Shown piece by piece: positions 34,203-45,297 of a stretch of 64,000 nucleotides of DNA. The notes beneath the pieces were generated by a model. It worked only from the letters and a program-made list of their open reading frames with translations. It was not told the origin of the DNA and made no database searches. The position numbers were made by a program, and so were the translations under genes. The stretch is from Coniochaeta sp. PMI_546 (taxonomy: Eukaryota; Ascomycota; Sordariomycetes; Coniochaetales; Coniochaetaceae). The stretch lies in assembly GCA_021432605.1 (NCBI GenBank), contig MU271146.1, forward strand, positions 1,984,001-2,048,000, given 5' to 3'. Each line of letters opens with the position of its first letter. Within the stretch, counting starts at the first letter, position 1.

Positions 34203-35649
34203 TCAGAAGGCCTCAGCATCATGCCCAAACAACCACTCCCTCCTCTCCCTGTACCCCCAGAATATAGGATTCCGCTCGTCGTCCCTAGTAATCCACTCGT
34301 CCCTCTCGTCGCGCTCCCTGCCCTCGGGCAGATGATACGCGTCCTGCAGCTTCCTGCCCGCCTTCTGCAGGACGGAGGCGCGCGGCTGGCGGATCCGCTG
34401 GTACCGGGCGAGCGCCGACGCCAGCGTCCCCTTGGTCGCCGTCGACACCACCCTCCTCAGCACGGCGGCGTCTTCGCAGGCCATGGCCGCCCCGGACGCC
34501 ATGTACGGCAGCATCGGGTGGACGGCGTCCCCGAGCATGACGGCCTTGCCGCTGGGGTGGACCCAGTTGTCGACGAGGTCTAGATCGTACAGGCGCCACT
34601 TTAGGAAGTCCTAGTTGTGCGGGGGTTTATCCTGTCAGTTATACCAATTCTCTCACGGGTGAGCGAGGGGGACGGTGAGACTAGTTTTCTTTTTCTTACC
34701 TTGCCAGCGAGGTTGACAATCTTCCTCACTCTCGGTTCCCAATTGGCAAAGCGCCTGACAAGCTCCCCGTTGTCCGAGATGACGATCTTGGTCTCCCCGT
34801 CGTCGAGCTTGTCGTCCTGCATCGACCGCTCCGAACAGCAGCAGACGACGTTGTAGATCTCGCCCCCGCGGATCGGGTAGCCGATCACGTGGGCGTCCGG
34901 GCCGCACCACGACGACACCCAGGGCTGGGACATGAGGTCGCGCAGGTCCGGGTCCGAGAGCATGTACTGGCCGGGGACGAGGATGCGGTACGAGATGTCG
35001 CCGGTGTCGATGGGGAGCAGGTCGTGGCCCTGGAACTCCTTGCGGGCGCTGCTCTGGACTCCTGTGAGGGGGGATTGGTGAGCCTGCGGTTCCAATCCTT
35101 GACATTACTCTGACGGGCTTCCGGAGAAGAGAAACGCGACCTACCATCCGCCACAACCAGGAGATCGCCTTCCACCCTGACGCCCGCAGCCAGCACGGCG
35201 GCGGGGGCGTCCCAGTCGTAGGAAACCACCTTGCTCGCGGGCCGTAGCTCGACGCCGAGGGACAGGGCCTTGTCGAGCAGCACCTGGTGGTAGTCGGCGC
35301 GGTGGACCATCAGGTAGCTGCCGCCAAAGTCCCACTCGGGGATGCCGTGGGGCATGTCGGCGAGGACGGAGCCGTCGTCGTACCGCAGGAAGCGGTTGCC
35401 GTTGGAGTACGTCTTCTTCATGTAGGTCAGGTCGACGCCCCAGCGGTTCAGGATCTTGAAGCTGTTGGGCGGGATGCGCATGCCGGCCCCGACCTCGCCG
35501 AAGGACGAGGCCTGCTCGAGCACGACGACCTGGTGCCCGTCGAGGGCGAGCCCGATGCTGGCTAGGAGACCGCCTATGCCGGCGCCGATGATGATGACGC
35601 GGAATTTGTCTCCGCGGGGGAGAGGCGCGTTCGTGTTTCTAACAGTCAT
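34203..35649 (-). CDS. FAD-dependent monooxygenase, salicylate-hydroxylase-like
   Basis: This group A flavoprotein hydroxylates aromatic or polyketide-like substrates. Exons are 35649-35145, 35061-34700 and 34610-34203, giving 424 aa in consistent phase. The N terminus has the dinucleotide motif VIIIGAGIGG near residue 20 and an acidic strand end (VVVLE). A DG motif is restored at the first splice (VVADG), and GDAVHPMLPYMASGA in exon 3 binds the FAD ribityl and phosphate groups. Length is normal for the family, and the mid-region YNVVCC is typical of the branch. It closes the right side of the cluster, with its promoter facing the gene-poor 35.7-38.4 kb region. Substrate unknown. Confidence 0.92.
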
Positions 35650-37014
35650 CCTTGGGCGAGGGGGTGGGTAGAAGCTGGGGGCGATAACTGAGCTCGCAGC
35701 AATGGCGGGTGTTGGCCTCTAGGAGGCGCCATGGGTTTCTTGGCTCATTGCGCGCACATATCTTGAGGCGGCGACGAGCAGAGGAGAGAAGCTTGATAGA
35801 CCATCTGGGTATTACCGGTTTACGGCATTGTCTAGATGTAGAAACCCCTAGTGCATGGCGTCGTCCGCGAACAAGGATGGCCGACTTTACCGGGGCATCG
35901 TGCGTTGGGAAGGGTCTTGAGTCTGGAGCTAGACTTGGCTAGCCAAAACAAGTATCGCCGAGAACACCGCACGAAGTCCGCATGTTCACCAAGTCTTGTC
36001 TGCGATTATCATCGTTCTGCTCGTCGTGAGGCACACTCTGGAGGCAGCTGGTTCGGGTAAGACTCTTGCAGACAGTGGAGATAACGCGCTTGACATTGTT
36101 CCGGTCCTCGAGGTAGAGCTCACACCCTCCATGTCGGAGTGGATGCTGTGGACAATGATTGATGCGATGTTAGAAGAGGATGAAAGGGTCTGTCGACATG
36201 TCAACTACGAGGCACCGTTGCGAACAATACCATGAAGATTGTAGCTTGATAGGTAGTCCATAGGAGATTCCCCTCCAGAACAGCCACCGTCTACTCCTCT
36301 TGATGCCATTCAGGCCCTTGATTCTTCTCGGAGCACATGCGCTCCGTGCATTATACGACCACCAATAACGTTGGTTTCGCATTGTAAACATGGGAAAGCG
36401 CCAATCATGGCGATTCGCAAAAGCGGAATCAAGCCTGCTGAGCCGGAGTGGATGGAGTTGGAACGATTCTGCTCGTGTTACTTCATGAATCTATGGGTGT
36501 GAGGGTGGCGCTGGATGCCAGTATGCGCGGTGATGCTGCCTCAGTTTGAGCACTTGGACATGTGCAGATACCATAATCTGGGCAATCAATTTCTGTCATG
36601 CCTTTTTCTTACTCATTCACAGTCGCGATGGAACAAGCTGCTCGCCTGTTGTCATCTGGTTCTGAAGGTATGATCCTCTAGGATTTGCAACTGGAGACTC
36701 GGAGTGTCACGAAGAAGAGTATGACATCGGTAAAGCTACCGAGACGATCACCAGAAAGGACTGGAGCTCATTTCTCTTTACTTATGCCGAGATTATTTTG
36801 CTGCAAAATAGTCGGATCGTCTTAAGAATGCCAAGAAGCCGGGATTTGAGGCTGCGTACAAGCTTTCCTTCCTACTTTTTAAGAAGACAGAGAGCGCATA
36901 TGCTCGTCTACCTACACGTGTATGTAGGTGCTTGTCGAGAAGAGCCGCGAGGGGTCTTATATCTTCGGGTTTTTGTTTCTCCCACACGGTCTCTCACTGA
37001 GTCATTAGCTAGCT

Positions 37015-37024
37015 AAGGTACCTT
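37015..37024. repeat. AAGGTACCTT palindrome, copy 2
   Basis: A perfect copy within the gene-poor region, extended by one base pair on each side (T...A). Confidence 0.8.
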
Positions 37025-37981
37025 AGACATGGGACAATGCTTTCTCTCAGCCCTACGCCGATTTGGATACGACGCCATACACCATAGCGCACCGAGAAGC
37101 TGGCAGATGGCATATGGTGGACCTGCATAAGGTCGGCTACAAATGCTCATCATGGCTTGACTGGATGACTTTAGTGGTTCGGTTTCAAAAGAGCGTCGTC
37201 GAAAGCTTCACTGCAAATCACCGGGATCGACGCCGAGGTAAACGAGCTCCAAGCGACCAACCGGGCTGATACCGCTTGAACAGGGGCAATTGCCGGTGCT
37301 CCACTCGCCTCCGTCCTCCTCCTTCTCCTCGTCCCTTGCGTGTACCAATCCGGTACCTATAATCATCCTCGACGGCGTTCTGTACTGCTAGAACTGCGTA
37401 CAGTTAGTAGTAGCGGACAAGGGTTTCGTGCTGTGTCGTCGGTCTTTCTACTAGCAACCGGCCAAGCGGTGCGCTGGTCTCAGTATAGTGTGTAGAGTAC
37501 GAGAGTTACAAGAGCATTACAAATACCCTGGTCGGCGAGCAAACTAGACTCAATGACAGTAATGCATTGGTAAGAACGGCGTCTTGCTGCCTTTGGATGA
37601 AAACAGCATTTCAACTCTGTTCCACAAGAACAAGTGCTCTGGCCCTTTCTTTTTTTTTGTGTTTTGATTCTGGCTCCTGTGATAATGTTGTCGGTTCCCT
37701 TTTTCATCTCTCCATCACTTCTTTTGATTTCATCTTTTATCTTATTCCATGTCTAGACTGCATTAGGCGTCGACGGGGGTTTTTATGATTATGATTTCAA
37801 TGACTCGACGATCCAGCAAGCAGATAAGCCACAGCACCTTGAATTCTCTGGCCGCCGTGTTGCTTTACCGAGGACCCTGATACCTTATACCGACCGGTAC
37901 CCCCCGCTGCAGGCTCAGGCCGTGTGTGTCGTAGCGTCTTGTTTCGTCTCGTTTGTCTGCCGTCTGTTCTGCGTCGCTGCC

Positions 37982-38035
37982 CAGCAGCCAGCAGCCAGCA
38001 GCCACAGAGCCAGCAGCCAGCAGCCAGCGGCAGCC
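37982..38035. repeat. Imperfect 7-bp CAGCAGC tandem repeat
   Basis: About seven imperfect copies of a CAGCAGC/AGCAGCC unit, interrupted once near 38002-38010. It lies about 410 bp upstream of the SDR-like gene, just before a possible upstream ATG at 38036. Confidence 0.7.
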
Positions 38036-38335
38036 ATGGCTGACAGAAAGAACTCGGAAGCTGGGCCGAGTCGACACTCCCACGCCATTCCTGCGGCTTC
38101 CTTCCGTGCGTCAGCCCGCCGTTCCTTCTTCCCCAGTGTTTGTTTCCTTGCTCCTTCTTCCCCCTCGTTTCCCCACCATTCATTCAATTACCCCACCATT
38201 TCCGTCCCGCCCTGGCACCTGCATCTACTGTGTAAGGTACCTTACCTAAGGTACCTTACTGACGAACCTCGAAGGTACTATGTATCTCTGCACCTGCACC
38301 TGCACACACCTGTCCGTTTCATCGCTCCCGAATGA
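38036..38335 (+). other. Possible upstream open frame before the SDR-like gene
   Basis: A 99-codon frame begins with ATG in a good context (CAGCCATGG) and stops 111 bp before the SDR-like start codon. Its protein is rich in Ser, Pro and His with no known domain. If the transcript starts upstream of it, it would act as a uORF. It could also be split by a leader intron or be chance. Confidence 0.25.
38234..38257. repeat. AAGGTACCTT palindrome, copies 3 and 4 in tandem
   Basis: Two perfect copies at 38234-38243 and 38248-38257 are separated by four bases. Each is flanked by a further T...A pair, so the two could form paired hairpins or adjacent dimer sites. Confidence 0.8.
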
Positions 38336-38446
38336 CTTCATCTCTTCATCTCTTCCTGTCTTTCTCATGAGCTTTTCAATCTCACTCGAGAAACGAGAAA
38401 CGAGCAGAGAGAGAGACAAAACATGAAAATGAGAGTTGAATAACTA

Positions 38447-39532
38447 ATGGCATTCACAGCCACCCACAATTCCCCTCGGACATGGGTCCTGACCTCGTCC
38501 CTGTCGCCGCTCAGCATACGGCTCATCCGGCTGCTGCTGGCCCACGGCGACTACGTGGTCGCCTGCCTGCCCCCGCACGAGATTGAGCACGATGACCGCA
38601 GCGCCGAGTTCCGCGAGCTGATCAACGAGTGCAAGAGCACCCGCAAGGACCGCGAGGGCTGGAAGGACAGGATACGCGGCATCCGCTGCGACGGCCGCGT
38701 CATGGGCCAGTGCGGCGCCGCCATCGCCGAGGCCGTGCAGGTCTTCGGCCGCATCGACATCCTGCTGTGCTGCAAGTTCGAGTCCGTCATCGGCACCGTC
38801 GAGGAGCTGTCGGCCACGCCGGCCACGCAGAACCTCGTCAGGGACCAGTTCGAGACCATCTTCTTCTCGCAGGTCAACTTCATCAAGGCCGCGCTGCCGC
38901 AGTTCCGCGCCCAGCACACGGGGCACATCATCATAGTCACCAGCATCGGCGGCCACATCGGCACGCCGGGCCTGTCCATGTACGCGGCCGCCACGTGGGC
39001 GCTGGAGGGGTTCTGCGACTCGCTGGCCTACGAGATCGCGCCCTTCAACATCAAGGTGACGATCGTGCAGCCGAACAAGGAGATCATGTCGCTCACGAAC
39101 CGCATGATCTTTGCGCCGCAGCTGCCCTTCTACGACAGCGGCGAGGCCAGCATGGCGCCCAACATCAGGGACATGTTCACCAACGTGCTCAACACGAGCC
39201 CGGACACGGCCATCGAGCAGTCGGAGGACGAGATCCAGTTCCGGTACCCCAAGCTGCCGGGCGCGGCGTACGACAAGCTGGTGATGGAGACGGTGCACGC
39301 GCTCACGGCCATCGGCGGGCACGAGAACCCGCCCGCCAGGCACATTGTGGGCTTCGAGGGGAGCACGGCGGTCAAGGAGAAGCTCAAGACGGTGACGGAG
39401 GAGCTGGAGGACTTTGTGGAGGCGAGCCTGGCGGTGGATATCTTTGAGAGCGAGCTGAAGGCCGAGGCGAGGGAGGGGGGTTCGGCGATGCAAGTTGACA
39501 CGGTGGGATCGGGCAGTGTGTCGGGTGCCTAG
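38447..39532 (+). CDS. Short-chain dehydrogenase-like protein lacking catalytic Lys
   Basis: This single-exon gene of 361 aa has the SDR fold but atypical motifs. The N-terminal strand is followed by TSSLSPLSIRLI instead of the glycine-rich TGxxxGxG cofactor loop. The DILLCC strand replaces the usual NNAG segment. The Ser of the active site is present (near 166 in TSIGGHIGTPG) and Tyr 179 is present, but the YxxxK lysine is Thr (YAAATWALEG). A C-terminal extension of about 80 residues is acidic. The surrounding helices are well kept, so the protein is under constraint, but catalysis by the standard mechanism is doubtful. It may be a binding or scaffold protein. Being single-exon and GC-rich, it does not look like a decayed gene. 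Confidence 0.8.
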   Translation: MAFTATHNSPRTWVLTSSLSPLSIRLIRLLLAHGDYVVACLPPHEIEHDDRSAEFRELINECKSTRKDREGWKDRIRGIRCDGRVMGQCGAAIAEAVQVFGRIDILLCCKFESVIGTVEELSATPATQNLVRDQFETIFFSQVNFIKAALPQFRAQHTGHIIIVTSIGGHIGTPGLSMYAAATWALEGFCDSLAYEIAPFNIKVTIVQPNKEIMSLTNRMIFAPQLPFYDSGEASMAPNIRDMFTNVLNTSPDTAIEQSEDEIQFRYPKLPGAAYDKLVMETVHALTAIGGHENPPARHIVGFEGSTAVKEKLKTVTEELEDFVEASLAVDIFESELKAEAREGGSAMQVDTVGSGSVSGA

Positions 39533-40240
39533 GTGAAGATGAATCTGGATCTGGATAGGATAGGATAGGGCGTTACTTGCGATATATACCTTGTGTGTTG
39601 TTAGGATTTGGGCGATGATTTAGCTACAATGATGCATGAATTGTTTTCCTTCATACAACTGTGCATCTACACAGCTACTCAGGAGCTCAGCTGAAGGTCT
39701 ACACAGTTCTGACAGTATACCATACATAAGGTACACAAGACTGGTACACAAAGTCAATCGTCAAGGACGCCGTCCATCTCAGTGAGCCCGTGTCAGGATA
39801 AGCCCATGTCAGTGACAAGACCCCTGAAATGCTTATCGCTGCCGTTCTGACGGTTGCAACTTACAGGGGATGCTTAAGGTACCTTGGCGCTCGGACCAGG
39901 GGCACGAGCTCGCACCCCTTTGGCTCCTGTGGCTTCTGTGGCTTTTAAACATTTTGATGATTCGCATCTCCGTCTTCAGCATACATACCCTACATATTCA
40001 CATAATTCACAAGATAATCACAAAGCAAAGAGGCCTGGTATATCTCGCAGCTTCTGCATCTGTCTGACTGCCGTGCTGGCCCTTCACAAGTCCATTCACT
40101 GACAGCCAAAGTCCCCCCCCGCGCCACCTTCGAACCCAGACAAACGGGCATGTGCCCTCCTCCATCCACACCGGATCAGAGCTGCGCTGCACCGAGTAGC
40201 TAGAGGCACATATCAAGCTAGGAATGACCGCCCTACGATA
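39533..40240. other. Intergenic region SDR-like / TRS120
   Basis: A 708-bp gap between co-directional genes, with one AAGGTACCTT palindrome at 39876-39885. It presumably contains the TRS120 promoter. Confidence 0.5.
39876..39885. repeat. AAGGTACCTT palindrome, copy 5
   Basis: A perfect copy about 360 bp upstream of TRS120. Confidence 0.8.
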
Positions 40241-43200
40241 ATGAGTCTGGATCCTCTCCTGCCCATCGCCCCGGCGAGGGTGAAGGCGCTAGTTGTGCCC
40301 CTGGGCCAGATCAAGAGAGACCGCTTCTCGAGCTTTGTCGACCGCCTCAACACCGAACATGTCGTCCACCTGCGCGACATCACCCCCGATGCGCGGCCCA
40401 ACAGGAGTACGTCTTACTGTCTCTGTCTTAATCTCTCTGTCTTTCTCTCTCTGTCTCCTTGAATCTACTCTCTAGCTACTCCCACCAAGCTGACACTCTG
40501 CACAAGACATGTTCTCCCCCCTCGCCTTCCCCAACGGCGCCCTCTTCTACGAACTCACCACCCACCTCCCTCCCCCCTCGCACCTGGCCCTGTGCCCCTT
40601 CGACCTCTACCGCAAGCCCCTAGCCCTCCTCGCCATAGCCGACGGCGCAGAGCTATCCACCGTCCCCTTCCACAAGCGCGCCTCGAGCACAGCCCGCACT
40701 CTAGCCGAGCGCAACATCCGCTCCCTCTACCAAGAACTCGAGGACCTCCGCGACGCCCACCCGGAGATCCTGGTGCACCACGTGCTCATCTTCGACTTCC
40801 CTCCGGCCGAGAAGGCCATCCCCATCCCGGAGGGCATCATCACCATCCCGCCCGCCGAGCAGCACAAGCGCACCACCATCAAGGCCGTCATGTGCGACGT
40901 CTCCAGCCTGCTGCTGGCCGAGATGACGGGGCTGGCCCGGAGCTTCGAGGCCATGAAGTTCATCGACTCGCCGGGCCAGAGCAGCACCATCCGCCAGCTC
41001 AACGGCCAGCAGGACGACTACAACCTCGACGGCGGGGGCGGGGGCGAGAAGCTGGCCAGGCGGAACTCGCAGTACAGCATCCCTACCACCAGCACCAGCG
41101 GCAGGTCCAGTTCCGCCGGCGGCATGCAGGCCGACCGCTCCCAGGCGCGCATGTCCATGCCCCCAGGCGCCTTCCGGTCCGTCTCCGGCAGCAGCAGCAC
41201 CTCCACCTCCACCCCCGGCAGGCCGTCGACGCCCGTCAGGTCCGGGCTGGGGAACGAGGTCGGCCGCGACGGTAGGCCGAGCACGGAGCCCAGCAGTCCG
41301 GAACAGCGAGCAGCGCATCACAACAGCAACAGCAACAGGCCGGAGGAAATCCGCACCCAGTCCGCGGACCGGGTTTCGGCCATGACGGGGTTTGGGTCCG
41401 GGGGTCTGAATGAGCGGTGGCGCAACAAGGGCCGCGGGAGGGTGCAGATCGTGACGGGCGGGATGTACCTCCAGGCCGGGCGGTGGGCGGACTCGATCCG
41501 CGAGCTGGTCGAGGGGGCGACGGTGGCGAGGAGCGTGAATGATCACCTCTGGCACGGGAAGGCGCTCGAGCTGGTCCTGGTTAACCTCTTGCTGCTTGGG
41601 TGGGCGGGGCTGGAGTTCCAGGTGCCTGCTGTGTTGCTTCCGCAGACGACGGGGGATAAGGGCGGGGGGGATGGTGGTAGAGGGGGAGGAGGTGGGGGAG
41701 GGGGGGATGGGATTGAGATCAGGGATCATACGCAGCCGAGGTGGTTGCGGAACTTGCAGGTTGTGCTGCCTGAGCTGGTGGAGAGGATATTGGGGCTGTA
41801 CAGCCGGATCAGCGCGGAGCATCTGCCTCCCCTGCCGCTTGCGGAGGCGACGGTCAGGCTGGCGAGGGTGCTGGGGAGTGTGCATGTTGCTGACGGGTTG
41901 CTGGCGGAGAGGAGCTTGAAGATGATGGTCGAGGGCGGGACGGGGGGGAGGGTGCTGACGACCAGTCCGAGGTTTACGATTAGGCCTACCAGGGGGGAGA
42001 TTGTGACGGTGCTGATGAGGGCTTTTCCTGGTGGTGGGGGGGAGTTGCTCACTACGGTTGATAGGGTGGTTATACTGAGTGGGATTGCGAGCACGCTGGG
42101 CCAGCTTGGGTTTGAGAGGAAGAAGGCCATGGTCGTGCGGGAGCTGGTCAGTGTGCTGATAGGGGGCTTGGTAGAGGCAAGGACAAGGGGCGCGGCGGAG
42201 GTGGGGATCCATCCGGCTGCGGGACTCATGGCGATCAACGGCCATGGGGCGGAGGGCAGGGCGCCGCTCGAGCTGGGCGAGGGGGATGTCGAGGCCGGCA
42301 TCGATGCGTTCCTCGGCCTGCTGCTTAAGACGTACGGGGTCGTGACGTTTGACGTGCTGAGCGACAGGGTGCCCTCGGAGAGGGACGGGGACGAGGAGGT
42401 GCTCGCCAGGATAGCCAGGCAGAGCGCCGCGCGGCACTTTGGGATCAAGAACGTCAAGCTGAATATCCTGCGGGCGTGCGTCAACTTCTCCGAGGCGCTG
42501 CCGGACTTTGCCGGGGTGCTGCGGTTCAGCTCCGATCTGCTGCGGACGGCGGGCACGGGGATCGCGCCGGGCCCGAAGAGGGAGGATGCAGCGCCGGTAA
42601 TCATGAAGGAGGAGCAGGTGCGGCTGGTGACTAATATTGTCAAGACGAGCAACCTGGCGCGCAGGCTGGGCATGGCGCACCTGGCTGCTGCCGCCGAGTA
42701 CTGGGACGAGTTTTTGGTCAGGGGCGTCAGGCTCGAGCCGCTGCCGGCCAGCAGGAGTCCGGTGCCGCACGCCCGGAGCGTGCTGCCGGCTGTTGCCGGG
42801 AAGGAGAGGGCGAGCCAGGATGTGAATCCGTTTATCTACAATCCGTTTCTGAAGAAGGACGAGGCTGCGGCCGAGGGGGTGCTGGTGGCGGGCGAGGCGG
42901 CTACGTTCCGGGTTACGCTGCAGAACCCGTATGAGATTGAGGTGGATGTGGAGAGCATCAGGCTCGATGCCGAGGGGGTGGAGTTTGAGAGCGGTGTCAC
43001 GAGCGTGGTGCTGGGCGCCTACAGGACGCAGGTCGTGCGCTTGACGGCCACGGCCAAGGCGGCGGGGGCGCTGAAGATCACGGGCGCGATTGTCAGGGTC
43101 AAGGGGTGTCGGGAGCGGAGGTTTCCGATCTTCAGGGAGCCGTGGTCGCCAGAGGACGTGGTCAAGGTCAAGACGGTCGGGCTCGGGGCGCTGGAGAGGC

Positions 43201-44732
43201 ACTGTGCTGCTGGTGAGAAGACGACGACGCCGGGGGGCCCGAGGCCGGAGAGCCTGGAGCTGAGCGTCATCTCCCAGCAGCCGGTCGTGGTGGTCAAGAG
43301 CTCGACGCTGCCGCAGTCGTCGGTCATGATCCTCGAGGGGGAGCGGCAGGCCTTCTCGGTCACGCTGCAGAACCTGTCGCGCACGACGCCGGTGGACTTC
43401 TTGCTCTTCTCGTTCCAGAACTCGACGCAGGAGGCGCTGCGGCAGGCGATGAGCAACCGCGACGCGACCTCGGCGGAGCTGTACGAGTACGAGCTCATAC
43501 TGGCCAAGAAGCAGGCGCTGAGGCTCAGGAAGGGCCCGGAGGGGAAGGAGAAGAAGCGGTTCATTCCGCCCGGCGGCACGGCTACGTGGGAGTTTGAGAT
43601 TCTGGGACGGCCCGGTCTCACGCACGGGCTGATACAGATTGATTACGCGTATCTAGGTGGCAGCGGAGAAGAAGTCGGGGAGAAGTTCTATACCCGACAG
43701 GTCGAGCTCGAGCTCACTGTTACTGTCAACGCCAGCGTGGAGGTCGCTAGAATCGATATCCTGCCGTTACAGGGCGCCATCCCGCAGCCGCTGTGGACGA
43801 GAACGGGACACAAAGGTCAGAAGATGCTGACGGAGGACGAGTACTGCCTGCTCATGCTCGACCTGCGCAACTCGTGGCCGGGCCACATGACGGTGCAGCT
43901 CGAGGTGGAGGACGGCGCGAGGATCGAGGAGCCGATACTGCCGGGTCACACGAGCCGGGTCGTCGTGCCGCTGAGGAGGATATACCTCGAGGATCCGCAC
44001 GCGTTCATCCCGGCGCTGAACCCCGGTCGGCAGAGGCAGTTTGTCGTCAGCACCAAGATCTCGCCCGAGGTGGAGCGCGCGAACAGAGAGGCGTTCTGGT
44101 ACAGGGAGAGGATTCTTGACTCCGTCAAGGGGACGTGGAGTTCTGTCTCTGGCGGGAGGGGGAGCAGGACGGGGCAGATCGAGCTGAGGAGCATGAGACT
44201 CACGGGACGGATGATTGAGGCGCTGAGGGTGGATGTTGTGGGCATCGAAATCACGGTCGAGGACCCTGCTGCGACAAGCAAAAGCACGAGCAGCAATACC
44301 GTTATTGTCGACGAGTTCGTGCAGCTGCGCGTCAGGGTCACGAACCGGTCGGATCGGCCGATATATCCGCTCCTCCGCCTCGCGCCGGCGCTGTGCCACC
44401 GGCCGCTACTCAGCTCGGCGCTGGACCTGACGAGGAAGTTTGCGTGGAACGGCACGCTGCAGAGGACGTTGCCGGTGATACAGGGCAAGTCGAGTGTCGA
44501 AGAGGTCATTGGCGTCACGGCTCTCTGTAGGGGGGAGTTTGAGATCGGCGCCAGCGTCGAGGAGACGAGGCTGTGGACGGATGAGGGGGAGGAGGAGAAG
44601 ACTAAGAAGAAGGGCAGGCCGAGGTCGGATACGCAGAGCATGATGGATGCGGCGTTGGGACCTAAGGAGAGGAGGACGTGGGTTTGTAGACGGCCTGCCA
44701 GGATTGTTGTGAGGGACAGGGAGGCGTCTTGA
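40241..44732 (+). CDS. TRS120: TRAPPII complex subunit Trs120
   Basis: This is a subunit of the TRAPPII tethering complex, the exchange factor for Ypt31/32-type GTPases at the late Golgi. Exons are 40241-40406 and 40507-44732 with a 100-nt intron, giving 1463 aa, near the family's usual size. The start (SLDPLLPIAPARVKALVVPLG) is the conserved Trs120 N terminus, and the splice restores NRNMFSPLAFPNG. Residues of about 200-330 form a Ser/Thr/Pro/Gly-rich insertion. A glycine run near residue 450 (many GGT/GGG codons) is another low-complexity insert. The C-terminal half has repeated beta-sandwich (ASPM/SPD-2/Hydin-like) segments and ends in a basic tail. The minus strand contains a very long open frame here; it is a shadow of the GC-rich codon pattern. 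Confidence 0.93.
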
Positions 44733-45297
44733 GGAGGCTCCCTAAGCACCTGCCTTGATATATAAGGCTGTTAAACCAAAATACATTAATGTCTAAGTCT
44801 ACAGTGGGGAGTGCATAATGGCCCCTGACTCCAACTTCTCCAAGAGGCACTTTCTTTCTCTCTCTTTCGACTATATTGGCAACTTACAATGTCTTGGACT
44901 CTCAATTGCACCCCGCCTGGTCTATCTTGTCCACAGTACCTAGTACCTTGAATCCTAGTACAGGGACTAACAAGGTGAGCAAGCCACATCTCCATATTGC
45001 CACGACTCACCGACAAAAAGTTCAAAAAATGTTAGCCGAGTCAGCGGATTCGGGTAGAAGCGGCGACTGCGGACGAACAATGGCTTGGTAATAACATGTG
45101 TTTTGACCGCATTTCATCACCCAGTTTGTAGTTTATCTCTCATTTTCGGGGTGTCATCATCCCTTAGTAAGAAGTTGTGTTTGGTGGTCGAAGGCAACAG
45201 TGAGACTACAGCGATCGACTAAGCTTGTTCTACTTCCCGGCGCATCCACCGTGTTGGACCCGGTTGTTTGCTTAGGGGGGAACCTCCCTGCCTTTAG
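44733..45297. other. Intergenic region TRS120 / PABA synthase
   Basis: A 565-bp gap between co-directional genes. Nothing beyond presumed 3' UTR and promoter is seen. Confidence 0.5.

Larger units (their letters stand above)
35650..38446. other. Gene-poor region right of the cluster
   Basis: This 2.8-kb stretch has no gene I can support. It holds three copies of the AAGGTACCTT palindrome, a CAGCAGC-type repeat at 37982-38035 and a possible upstream open frame at 38036-38335. Short frames around 36.0 kb on both strands show no known motif. It probably marks the cluster border and includes the promoters of the two flanking divergent genes. Confidence 0.5.

Noticed and set aside
40701-43625. 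974-codon minus-strand open frame opposite TRS120
   Set aside because: Despite its length it is a low-complexity Arg/Pro/His-rich shadow with no domain; the sense strand encodes a full Trs120.
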